The notes beneath the pieces are model-generated. The model did no database searches. It saw only the letters and a list, made by a program, of their open reading frames with translations, and was not told where the DNA came from. Below, piece after piece: positions 6,486 to 11,617 of a stretch of 20,161 bases of DNA. Position numbers and translations under genes: made by a program. The number at the start of each line of letters is the position of its first letter. Position 1 is the first letter of the stretch. Source of the stretch: a virus; IMG/VR virus record IMGVR_UViG_3300045968_000078, positions 1-20,161 of that record; one strand, 5' to 3'.

Positions 6486-6636
6486 CTTAGAAGAATTTTC
6501 AAAGCTGAGCACGTGGAGGTTCAAGTCCTCTTCTCGGCACCACGTCACTCAAGAGATACAACAGGTTTCGCGCCATTCGAGCGCACCTGATGACGCCCTG
6601 ATACACCCTTCAGTGCCACGTGGACGCCACGTGGCG
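6413..6636. repeat. CACGTGG-family repeats around attP (candidate Int/Xis arm sites)
   Basis: Six copies of CACGT in about 220 bases: GCCACGTACG (6417), TCACGTGGAC (6429), GCACGTGGAG (6509, inside the tRNA-like core), ACCACGTCAC (6539), GCCACGTGGA (6615) and the perfect palindrome CGCCACGTGGCG (6625-6636). They flank the core on both sides, as arm-type integrase sites do. The 13-base string CACTGCCACGTAC occurs at both 5943-5955 and 6413-6425. Function is inferred from position and density. Confidence 0.5.
6504..6542 (+). other. attP core: 3' end of a tRNA gene
   Basis: Bases 6515-6531 form a T-arm: GGAGG, loop TTCAAGT, CCTCT. Bases 6532-6538 (TCTCGGC) are an acceptor 3' strand, followed by discriminator A and CCA (6540-6542). 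No matching 5' half (GCCGAGA plus D-arm) is found upstream, so this is not a complete tRNA gene. Phages whose integrase uses a tRNA as attB carry exactly such a 3' fragment. The acceptor and variable-arm remnant (GCACG-T) are Leu-like, but the isotype is uncertain. It lies 19 bases after the Xis-GIY-YIG gene. Confidence 0.8.
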
Positions 6637-6827
6637 AGTGTCGTGCTGCGTTTGCTCGCTGGCACGCGCCTGTGCAGTAGGCAGGTATTCGAACCGCGCC
6701 AAGCCCCTGAAGCCTCACCACATTCCGCCCGCGAACTGGGACATATGTTTCCCGGATTTCGCGCGATATCCCTTTGTTTCTCCGTTTTTCGGCCGATTTT
6801 ATTTCCCAGTTTTGAGGAGGACTGACC
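6543..6827. promoter_or_regulatory. Non-coding right arm of attP and leader of the accessory genes
   Basis: A 285-base gap without a convincing gene. Its left part carries the CACGTGG repeats. Its right part is A/T-richer, with a weak promoter candidate (TTGTTT at 6774-6779, TTTTAT at 6797-6802, 17-base spacing). It ends in a very strong Shine-Dalgarno, GAGGAGG, at 6814-6820 before the ATG at 6828. A partial T-arm lookalike on the minus strand at about 6690-6705 was rejected. An integration host factor site may be present but none is clear. Confidence 0.4.
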
Positions 6828-7121
6828 ATGAGCGCTTTGGATTCCCTGCCCGAGGTTTTGATGAGCCCGACGAACCCGAATGGATGGAAGCTCGAAACCC
6901 TGTTGGTGCACCTGCGACTCGAGGTGTTGCACAAGTCGAACAAAATCGAGAACGACCCACGCATCGAGGCACAGACGGTGCTCAACAACAACCGTCAGAT
7001 CATGGGCCTGTTGCAACAGGCCGAGGGTCTGCAGCGTCAGTCGTACGCGATCCTCGACCGCATGGCGCCGAACGAGGGGCCGCTTGGCACGCCCCGGATC
7101 GGAGTCGGCAGCGATGGTTGA
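6828..7121 (+). CDS. Helical phage protein of unknown function
   Basis: 97 residues with a strong ribosome binding site (GAGGAGG, 7 bases away). It is mostly helical. Residues 20-80 carry heptad-like spacing (HLRLEVLHKSNKIENDPRI, AQTVLNNNRQIMGLLQQAEGLQRQSYAILD), so it may oligomerise as a coiled coil. The C-terminus APNEGPLGTPRIG is a Gly/Pro tail. Similar proteins occur in phages, with no assigned job. It begins a run of small genes and overlaps the next gene by 8 bases. Confidence 0.7.
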   Translation: MSALDSLPEVLMSPTNPNGWKLETLLVHLRLEVLHKSNKIENDPRIEAQTVLNNNRQIMGLLQQAEGLQRQSYAILDRMAPNEGPLGTPRIGVGSDG

Positions 7122-7428
7122 CCAGGCAACCGGCTTCCACGCCGTCGTTGAAATCATGGGACACAAGCGCTATGCCGGCTTTGTCAGCGAGCAGGTGCTG
7201 GGTGGAGCATCGTTCGGCCGTGTCGACGTACCGGCGCAGGGTGAGCGGGCGGCGTTCTCGAAGCTCTTTGGAGCAGCGTCGATCTACTGCATCACGCCGG
7301 TATCGGAGGACGCGGCGAACATCGCGGCCTCGAAGCTCGATGAGCAACCATTGACGGAATGGGACCTGCCGCAGGCATGGCGTCAGGCCCTGAATCAGGG
7401 GCGCTTGTCCTACGACGTTCCGGTATGA
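7114..7428 (+). CDS. Phage protein of unknown function (VVEIMGHKRYAG family)
   Basis: 104 residues from the ATG at 7114, overlapping the previous gene by 8 bases; an earlier in-frame start would extend further into that gene. The N-terminal 65 residues (FHAVVEIMGHKRYAGFVSEQ, GGASFGRVDVPA, FSKLFGAASIYCITPV) look like a small beta-rich domain seen repeatedly in phage accessory regions and left unannotated. The C-terminal half ends in a helical LDEQPLTEWDLPQAWRQAL stretch. No catalytic motif is evident. Confidence 0.7.
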   Translation: MVDQATGFHAVVEIMGHKRYAGFVSEQVLGGASFGRVDVPAQGERAAFSKLFGAASIYCITPVSEDAANIAASKLDEQPLTEWDLPQAWRQALNQGRLSYDVPV

Positions 7429-7523
7429 CCGAGCCCGAGTGGCGAGAACACCGCGCCCTATATACGGGCCTGTTCATCGGGGTGGCGGTCGGGCTCGCCC
7501 TGGGCGCGGCGCTTTTCGTGTAG
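7425..7523 (+). CDS. Single-span membrane peptide
   Basis: 32 residues starting on the ATGA overlap with the previous gene. Residues 12-32 form a Gly/Ala-rich membrane helix (LYTGLFIGVAVGLALGAALF) with GxxxG-like spacing that favours helix packing. The N-terminus is charged. Function unknown. Confidence 0.5.
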   Translation: MTEPEWREHRALYTGLFIGVAVGLALGAALFV

Positions 7524-7538
7524 ACGGACGACGGGCGA

Positions 7539-7574
7539 ATGAATAGGACGGAGCTAATGAATAGGACGGAGCTA
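7539..7574 (+). repeat. 18-bp tandem duplication spanning a start codon
   Basis: Two perfect head-to-tail copies, 7539-7556 and 7557-7574, each beginning ATGAATAGGACGGAGCTA. The GGACGGAG inside the first copy lies at Shine-Dalgarno distance from the second ATG. The duplication has therefore doubled both the start codon and the six N-terminal residues (MNRTEL). Confidence 0.95.
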
Positions 7575-7742
7575 ACCTTTGTAATCGAACAGTGGGACGC
7601 CGTAGTAGACGGCAAAGAGTTCTACCGGGTTTGGCGCTCCGATGATCCCGAAGGCGCGGTATCGGGAACCAGCGTGCGAAATTGCATCTTGTACCTGATC
7701 GCGCCGCCCAACTCTACCGCCGACCGAGGACGGACGAAATGA
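7539..7742 (+). CDS. Small phage protein with duplicated start region
   Basis: 67 residues from the first ATG, or 61 from the second at 7557. The second start has the better ribosome binding site because GGACGGAG of the first repeat copy precedes it. The body (FVIEQWDAVVDGKEFYRVWRS, then GTSVRNCILYLIA) looks like a small alpha/beta protein. No family recognised. It overlaps the next gene as ATGA. Confidence 0.55.
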   Translation: MNRTELMNRTELTFVIEQWDAVVDGKEFYRVWRSDDPEGAVSGTSVRNCILYLIAPPNSTADRGRTK

Positions 7743-7924
7743 TGTCGATTTGTTGCATGTTTGGCTTTCACCGGTTCCGGTGGGTCTACAAAGACCCATG
7801 CAGCCAACACCCTGTATCAGTCACGCGCCCGAACGGAAAGACCGTGCGAATGGCCGGTCGGGATTACGATGACATTGATTTACTAACCCGCTGCGCACGG
7901 TGCGGTGTGGAGCGTTGGCGCTAA
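7739..7924 (+). CDS. Small Cys/His protein, probable zinc ribbon
   Basis: 61 residues (MM start on the ATGA overlap). Cys5-Cys6 and GFHRF at 9-13 near the N-terminus and RCARCG near the C-terminus could make a zinc site, together with Cys21. The layout, an N-terminal C-x-x-GFHRF element with a C-terminal CxxCG, is common in phage accessory proteins of unknown function. Confidence 0.5.
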   Translation: MMSICCMFGFHRFRWVYKDPCSQHPVSVTRPNGKTVRMAGRDYDDIDLLTRCARCGVERWR

Positions 7925-7944
7925 TCGCGCCGAGCGAGGGCGGG

Positions 7945-8175
7945 ATGCGTAAGCCGAACACATGGGGTTCAATCTACCGCAAGGCACTGGCCAGGGGTTT
8001 GGACCACGGGTTACTTGGCCGACAGATGGGAGGAAAGATGTACGCGAAAATCTACCGCTGGCTCACGTGGGCAACAGTCGAGGAAGCCTGTGCACCAGAA
8101 GGGCGTATAGCGTGGCACAAGAAGCTGGCGCGTCGGTTGCTACCGACGCCACGGGCGCGAGGACGGGATGCGTAA
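7945..8175 (+). CDS. Small basic phage protein
   Basis: 76 residues from the ATG at 7945, which follows a GAGGGCGGG ribosome binding site. It is Arg/Lys-rich and helical (SIYRKALARGLDHGLLG, then MYAKIYRWLTWATVEEACAPEG and HKKLARRLL). No family recognised. Its start region is almost identical to that of the next gene at 8168, and the two overlap by 8 bases. Confidence 0.5.
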   Translation: MRKPNTWGSIYRKALARGLDHGLLGRQMGGKMYAKIYRWLTWATVEEACAPEGRIAWHKKLARRLLPTPRARGRDA

Positions 8176-8326
8176 GAATTGGACAAAGGAATTTGAGGAA
8201 TGGTGGAGCAGGGCTGACGTTGTTATCCCAGGCCTCGAACCTTGGCAGCATGAGCGCGTGAAGCGTATCGCCTTTAGTGCTTGGCGGCGTTCCCGCGCCT
8301 TGAGAGGACTGCCATGCAAACCGTAA
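8168..8326 (+). CDS. Small phage protein (MRKNWTKEFEEWW)
   Basis: 52 residues, too short for usual ORF thresholds but with a good ribosome binding site (GAGGACGG) and an 8-base overlap with the previous gene. It is Trp- and Arg-rich (EFEEWWSRADVVI, EPWQHERVKRIAF, AWRRSRA). It overlaps the next gene by 13 bases. Function unknown. Confidence 0.5.
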   Translation: MRKNWTKEFEEWWSRADVVIPGLEPWQHERVKRIAFSAWRRSRALRGLPCKP

Positions 8327-8520
8327 CAGCGACACTACGCGAGGCAGGCAACATCGAGGTTACGGACGGTGAGCGCACGCACGAATACAAGGTGGCGCTC
8401 CTGCTGTCGTTCGACAGCGTCGAGGACCTAAAGGCGGCCATGACCGCAACCAAGAATATCCGCGTTGAATGGTGCGTGGCAGATGACTCGCCCGTTCCCG
8501 AAGAACGGAGTGAGAAGTGA
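8314..8520 (+). CDS. Small acidic phage protein
   Basis: 68 residues from the ATG at 8314 with a GAGAGGA ribosome binding site; the longer frame from 8281 lacks one. The sequence alternates strands and a helix (TVTATLREAGNIEVTD, EYKVALLLSFDSVEDLKAAMTA, IRVEWCVADD), like a small alpha/beta domain. Function unknown. Its stop overlaps the next GTG as GTGA. Confidence 0.55.
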   Translation: MQTVTATLREAGNIEVTDGERTHEYKVALLLSFDSVEDLKAAMTATKNIRVEWCVADDSPVPEERSEK

Positions 8521-8738
8521 CTGACCAATTCGTAATCAACAAGAGCCGAGAGGCGGCCCGGGGGATTTTAGACTTGTCCGCCGCTGTTGCTGAGCGCAGC
8601 GGCCTGAGTCTGGAAGATGTCCTGATGGAGAGCATATCAGGCTACCTAGTGCCACTGTTCGAGCGCCTCGGGGAGTTGTCGGGCGCATCGCCCGCCCCCG
8701 ACACACAGGAATCTACAGCTTCAGGTAAGCAGGAATGA
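8517..8738 (+). CDS. Small helical phage protein
   Basis: 73 residues from a GTG start on the GTGA overlap. Residues 5-52 are helical (INKSREAARGILDLSAAVAE, SLEDVLMESISGYLVPLFERL). The C-terminus is a low-complexity Ser/Ala/Pro/Thr tail, so the last 20 residues are probably disordered. It overlaps the next ATG by four bases. Function unknown. Confidence 0.5.
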   Translation: MTDQFVINKSREAARGILDLSAAVAERSGLSLEDVLMESISGYLVPLFERLGELSGASPAPDTQESTASGKQE

Positions 8739-9160
8739 AACGTAACACTGAACACGACGACGATTGCTACTGCGCGCAATGTGAGATTCAGCACCTGCGC
8801 AACGAGCGCGCCGCATGGTATCGCCGGTACGAGCGCGAGGCTGCCGAGGTCAAGCGATTGCAGTGGCTGATAGATGGCGCGTCGGCTGAGAGCAGTAGAC
8901 TTCGCGAGGCGCTGGAGAGGATCTGGATCGGCAGCGGAAGCCGTGACTGGTACCACGGGATAGCTTTTTCCGCACTGTCTCCCAACCGACATGAATGCCA
9001 GCACCCACAGATTAGTCAGCGCAACTATGGGTCTGGGTTCATTGAGCCGCCGCGGTGCAACGTATGCGGCGCCGAGATTGACCAGGGCGAGTTTGATGAC
9101 CTATGCGCCAAGGCCATGCCGCTGCCAATAACCTCGCCGGATCAAGTGAATGACCCCTAA
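8735..9160 (+). CDS. Coiled-coil protein with Cys clusters
   Basis: 141 residues. An N-terminal acidic CYCAQC site (residues 11-16) is followed by a coiled coil at about 18-70 (HLRNERAAWYRRYEREAAEVKRL, SAESSRLREALERIW). A C-terminal CNVCG at 109-113 and C128 follow, with HECQH near 87. The two CxxC clusters suggest metal binding at both ends. This is a composition common in phage accessory genes without known function. Confidence 0.6.
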   Translation: MKRNTEHDDDCYCAQCEIQHLRNERAAWYRRYEREAAEVKRLQWLIDGASAESSRLREALERIWIGSGSRDWYHGIAFSALSPNRHECQHPQISQRNYGSGFIEPPRCNVCGAEIDQGEFDDLCAKAMPLPITSPDQVNDP

Positions 9161-9314
9161 CCAAGACGCGGGAGTCGTGCGGCGACTTCAGAACAGTCCG
9201 CTCACTCGCTGGTTGTGGCGGATGTACCAGCACGACGAGACCGGGCGCGTGGTCATTATGCCACTGTTGAGGCACCCCGGACGGCGTTGGCGTCCGGTGG
9301 CTTGGAGAGAGTGA
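9150..9314 (+). CDS. Small basic phage protein
   Basis: 54 residues, starting within the end of the previous gene (11-base overlap) and ending on the ATG of the next. It is Arg- and Trp-rich, ending HPGRRWRPVAWRE, and has a short hairpin-like middle (WRMYQHDETGRVVIMP). Its overlaps on both sides support it being real, but no homologue family is recognised. Confidence 0.45.
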   Translation: MTPNQDAGVVRRLQNSPLTRWLWRMYQHDETGRVVIMPLLRHPGRRWRPVAWRE

Positions 9315-9529
9315 TGCTGCCTGAACTAGACAGAATCAAGGAGCTGGAGGCAGCTATCGACTGGTGCCTGGAGAACGGCGCCATATACAGCCCATATCGC
9401 GACTGCGTTGATGATTCCGGCTGTGGGTGCTGCGCTAACACAATCGAAACGACGAAGCTGCCTCAGCCCGTAATTGAAGCGATGCGGCGGCTCCGCCCTA
9501 CGGAGGCGGGCAACCCCGATGCCGATTAA
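9314..9529 (+). CDS. Small Cys-rich phage protein
   Basis: 71 residues from the ATG at 9314 (TGATG overlap). An N-terminal helix (LDRIKELEAAIDWCLENGA) precedes a Cys-rich loop, CVDDSGCGCCANT, and a closing helix. The Cys pattern (C-x5-C-x-CC) could bind a metal. Similar short proteins starting with 'ELEAAIDWCLENGA' and a 'GCGCC' segment occur in phage genomes, with unknown function. Confidence 0.55.
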   Translation: MLPELDRIKELEAAIDWCLENGAIYSPYRDCVDDSGCGCCANTIETTKLPQPVIEAMRRLRPTEAGNPDAD

Positions 9530-9872
9530 ACCGGAAAATCGTTACCGCTACCCGAGCGACTGGAAAGAGATCGTCGAGCGGGTGCGGGAGCGTTCCGGTA
9601 ATTGCTGCGAAGGGTCGCCGGCATATCCGGATTGTCGGGCCGCGAACGGCGAACCGCATCCGGTTACGGGCAGCACCGTCGTGCTGACAACCGGCCACCT
9701 TGACCACACTCCGGAAAATTGCGACTTGGAGAACCTCATGCACTGGTGCCAGCGATGTCACCTGACCTACGACGCGAAGCACCACGCGCAGTCGGCCTAC
9801 ATGACGCGGCGATGCGACCGAACGGTCGAAATGTTCGCCAGTTCCGCAGATACGGAAGAGTCCGATGGGTAA
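9519..9872 (+). CDS. HNH-like zinc-binding protein
   Basis: 117 residues from the ATG at 9519. Cys30, Cys39, Cys77 and Cys80 are placed to hold a zinc. The core reads HLDH at 60-63, N72 in LENL, then CQRCH ending at H81 and HH at 88-89, which is the HNH arrangement. Its small size and lack of a DNA-recognition domain leave open whether it is an active nuclease. It differs from the HNH domain at 4110. Its last residues (DTEESDG) and the DNA encoding them recur at the end of the next gene. Confidence 0.7.
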   Translation: MPIKPENRYRYPSDWKEIVERVRERSGNCCEGSPAYPDCRAANGEPHPVTGSTVVLTTGHLDHTPENCDLENLMHWCQRCHLTYDAKHHAQSAYMTRRCDRTVEMFASSADTEESDG

Positions 9873-10370
9873 ATTGGCCTGCCCGTGCGGCAACGTGATC
9901 TCAAATGTAATGGACCCGTGTCTATACGTTGGCTGGCTGCTGACGGATACCGAGATGGACCGCAGCATGGAGCAGCCAATCGACTCGCTTCGATTCATGG
10001 ACCTGGCTACCGATGTCTGGGAATGCGGCGAATGCGGGCGACTGGCTGTCAATTGGCCGAATATCGGCGACGGCACTGTCAAGTGGTACAGGCCAGAGGA
10101 CGGCGAGCCCGGGCACTTGATGAAACGCCGCCCGAACGATACGGCGGAGTCCGATGGGTCATAGGCAGCCATTATTCCGGCGAGTCGAGGCGCTGCTGGG
10201 CGACAACGACAAGGCGCGGGCATGGTTCCGAACCGAGAATCCGCTGCTCGGCGGCGTGTCGCCAGACTGGATGCTGGAAAACGGGCGGGCCATGCGCCTG
10301 CGGAAGTTCATAGATGAGGCGGAAAAACTCCGCTGCTCAACCGGATCGAACGATACGGGAGACTCGCATG
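9849..10370 (+). repeat. Repeated gene-junction sequence (three copies)
   Basis: The 22-base junctions at 9849-9870 and 10138-10159 differ at two positions; both contain GATACGG, GAGTCCGATGGGT and the ATG of the following gene. A shorter diverged copy, GATACGGGAGACTCGCATG, is at 10352-10370. As a result three consecutive proteins end in related residues (DTEESDG, DTAESDGS, DTGDSHEG). Confidence 0.8.
9865..10164 (+). CDS. Zinc-ribbon-like phage protein
   Basis: 99 residues starting inside the repeated junction. CPCG at residues 6-9 and CGECG at about 54-58 (WECGECGRLAVNW) are two Cys pairs that could form one zinc ribbon. The stretch between is rich in acidic residues and Met. Function unknown. 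The gene ends in the second copy of the junction repeat, overlapping the next gene by 11 bases. Confidence 0.6.
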   Translation: MGKLACPCGNVISNVMDPCLYVGWLLTDTEMDRSMEQPIDSLRFMDLATDVWECGECGRLAVNWPNIGDGTVKWYRPEDGEPGHLMKRRPNDTAESDGS

Positions 10371-10378
10371 AAGGGTAA
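10154..10378 (+). CDS. Solo MbcA/ParS/Xre-type antitoxin toxin-binding domain (DUF2384)
   Basis: 74 residues. Residues 10-57 match the toxin-binding domain of Xre/MbcA/ParS antitoxins: VEALLGDNDKARAWFRTENP, then LLGGVSPDWMLENGRAMRLRKFI, with the characteristic A-x-x-W, NP-x-LGG-x-(T/S)P and final helix. In ordinary toxin-antitoxin pairs this domain masks a RES-type NAD-degrading toxin and is joined to a DNA-binding domain. Here there is neither an N-terminal HTH of usual size nor a RES toxin nearby. A role in neutralising a host toxin is possible but inferred. It overlaps its neighbours on both sides. Confidence 0.75.
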   Translation: MGHRQPLFRRVEALLGDNDKARAWFRTENPLLGGVSPDWMLENGRAMRLRKFIDEAEKLRCSTGSNDTGDSHEG

Positions 10379-10493
10379 GCAGTTGTGCCGCTGGTGCCTG
10401 CGCATGCTGTTCCTGCGCGCCGACAAGACGACGTACTGCCGGCACTGCATCACAGCCTATAGATCTTCACAGGATGGAAGATCGTACGACTGA
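10368..10493 (+). CDS. Small zinc-finger-like protein
   Basis: 41 residues, starting inside the third junction repeat. CRWC at 7-10 and CRHC at 24-27 form a four-Cys site. It is the last gene on the plus strand and its 3' end overlaps the converging minus-strand gene by 37 bases. Function unknown. Confidence 0.55.
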   Translation: MKGKQLCRWCLRMLFLRADKTTYCRHCITAYRSSQDGRSYD

Positions 10494-10810
10494 CTGGTGA
10501 GCTTTCGGTACTGTTCGAGAAGCTTGGAGACGCGCTGCGCCCAGATCTTGCGCATTTCACCGGTCGATTTGCATTGCTGGACCTTGGCATCGAACAACTG
10601 CCCGGCGATCGATTCGGCCCGGCCGTCGCGGACCTCGTCCTTCAGCAGCGAGACATCCTGTTGCAGCGCGGCAAGGTCGTCCTTGCGGGCGAAGCCCTCC
10701 TCGCTGTGCGCCCACGACACCCAGGCAATGAGCCCGGCCAGCGATAGCACGGTCGCCGGTGTTGGGCTTTTCTTGACGAACTCCAACAGTTCACGCAGTA
10801 CAAACACCAT
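10457..10810 (-). CDS. Membrane-anchored coiled-coil protein, spanin-like
   Basis: 117 residues, last gene of the late operon. Residues 18-34 form a membrane helix (PATVLSLAGLIAWVSWA) preceded by Lys residues. A charged coiled coil follows at about 40-70 (KDDLAALQQDVSLLKDEVRD) and a helical tail (KIWAQRVSKLLEQYRKL). An inner-membrane anchor with a periplasmic coiled coil is the architecture of i-spanins (Rz), and the place in the lysis cassette agrees, but the sequence itself is not diagnostic. A ribosome binding site (GGAGGCGAGG) precedes the start. The 3' end overlaps a converging gene. Confidence 0.5.
   Translation of the reverse strand: MVFVLRELLEFVKKSPTPATVLSLAGLIAWVSWAHSEEGFARKDDLAALQQDVSLLKDEVRDGRAESIAGQLFDAKVQQCKSTGEMRKIWAQRVSKLLEQYRKLTSQSYDLPSCEDL
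10461..10484. terminator. Inverted repeat at the convergent gene junction
   Basis: GATCTTC (10462-10468) pairs with GAAGATC (10477-10483) around an 8-base loop, exactly where the plus and minus transcription units overlap. There is no T tract on either strand, so an intrinsic terminator is uncertain. Confidence 0.3.
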
Positions 10811-10831
10811 CCGCCTCGCCTCCGGGCCGTC

Positions 10832-11023
10832 CTAAAGCTGGTCTAGAGCCGCCCGCGCCTCGTCGATGAAACGCTGGCGCTCCTCGTCGGTGAGCTCCCG
10901 GCCCTCGGCCTCGGCCTGCGCCTGTGCTTCGATGACCTCGCGGAAGTTGATGCCGAGCGTGTTCAGGAGTCGTATCCCGGCGAGCAGTACGTTGATGGCT
11001 TCCAGTATCGCGGCAGTGTTCAT
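10832..11023 (-). CDS. Small helical protein of the lysis cassette
   Basis: 63 residues. An N-terminal amphipathic or weakly hydrophobic helix (AAILEAINVLLAGIRLLNTLG) is followed by an acidic helical part (VIEAQAQAEAEGRELTDEERQRFIDEARAALDQL). The second part resembles a helix found in several phage holin-neighbour proteins. It overlaps the lipoprotein gene by ATGA. Function unknown; a lysis-related role rests only on position. Confidence 0.55.
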   Translation of the reverse strand: MNTAAILEAINVLLAGIRLLNTLGINFREVIEAQAQAEAEGRELTDEERQRFIDEARAALDQL

Positions 11024-11373
11024 TGCATGCCCTCCAGGACGGTCTTGACCATAGTGAGCAGTGACTCGGCCCGTTTCAGATAGTTGCCGGCGTCAATGTC
11101 GTTGTCATTGGCCAGCGCCGCGTCGGCGAGCTCGAGCGATGAGTACGCCTCCTCGAGGTGCCGCTTCAGTCGGTCACGGGTCTCGGTCGAAATCTGCCCC
11201 GTGCATTCACCACCAGCGATGCCGGCACCGCACAGCGCCGCCACTTCCTGCGCAGCGGTCTCGAGTGCGGCAGCCGTGTAGGCGATGCCGTCTCCCAGGC
11301 TATCGACCTTGGGTTGCTGGAATACGCCGCAGCTGGCAAGCGTTGCTGCGACAAGTACCGTCAGCAGCCTCAT
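11020..11373 (-). CDS. Lipoprotein of the lysis cassette
   Basis: 117 residues from the ATG at 11373, chosen because it begins a lipoprotein signal: MRLLTVLVAATLASC with lipobox LASC at 12-15, and because it overlaps the holin stop as ATGA. The mature part is helical and charged (LKRHLEEAYSSLELADAALA, YLKRAESLLTMVKTVLEGM). It could be an outer-membrane spanin (Rz1-like) but is longer than usual for that role. Its Cys pair C40/C47 may form a disulfide. Confidence 0.65.
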   Translation of the reverse strand: MRLLTVLVAATLASCGVFQQPKVDSLGDGIAYTAAALETAAQEVAALCGAGIAGGECTGQISTETRDRLKRHLEEAYSSLELADAALANDNDIDAGNYLKRAESLLTMVKTVLEGMQ

Positions 11374-11564
11374 GGCGACACCGGAGGCTTGTTCGGGACC
11401 AGCCACACGAGAGCCGGCGTGATCAGTAGCAGGATGTTCTCCACCCACTCCTTGGTCAGAAACTCCGGCAGCGCAATGCCGTTGTCGACGAGCAGAATGA
11501 AAACGGCCCCCGCAATGGCCACGAAAGCCTTGCGGTAATAGTTGATTCTGTCAGCGATGGTCAT
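11370..11564 (-). CDS. Holin with two membrane helices
   Basis: 64 residues. Two hydrophobic helices, about 13-27 (AFVAIAGAVFILLV) and 41-56 (VENILLLITPALVWLV), are separated by a short polar loop, with a charged N-terminus. This is the class II holin layout, and it sits between the endolysin and a lipoprotein. A ribosome binding site AGGAG precedes the ATG. The holin sets the time of inner-membrane disruption so that the endolysin can reach the wall. Confidence 0.75.
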   Translation of the reverse strand: MTIADRINYYRKAFVAIAGAVFILLVDNGIALPEFLTKEWVENILLLITPALVWLVPNKPPVSP

Positions 11565-11617
11565 TGGTTAATCTCCTGTTGAACTTGCATAAAACTGAAG
11601 TACGGGCCGACGCGAGC

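Noticed and set aside
6504-6542. A complete tRNA gene
   Set aside because: No D-arm, anticodon arm or 5' acceptor strand GCCGAGA is found upstream; the preceding bases are A/T-rich and do not pair.
6683-6710. A second tRNA T-arm on the minus strand (GGTTCGAATACC-like sequence)
   Set aside because: The invariant C after the T loop is missing, the stem does not pair, and there is no acceptor strand or CCA beside it.
9519-9872. A terminase-associated HNH gene
   Set aside because: No terminase, portal or cos-like signal is next to it; it lies in the accessory string instead.
11561-11590. A 9-codon minus-strand frame (MQVQQEINQ) ending on the holin start as ATGA
   Set aside because: It has no ribosome binding site of its own and mostly consists of the holin's own Shine-Dalgarno region; probably chance.
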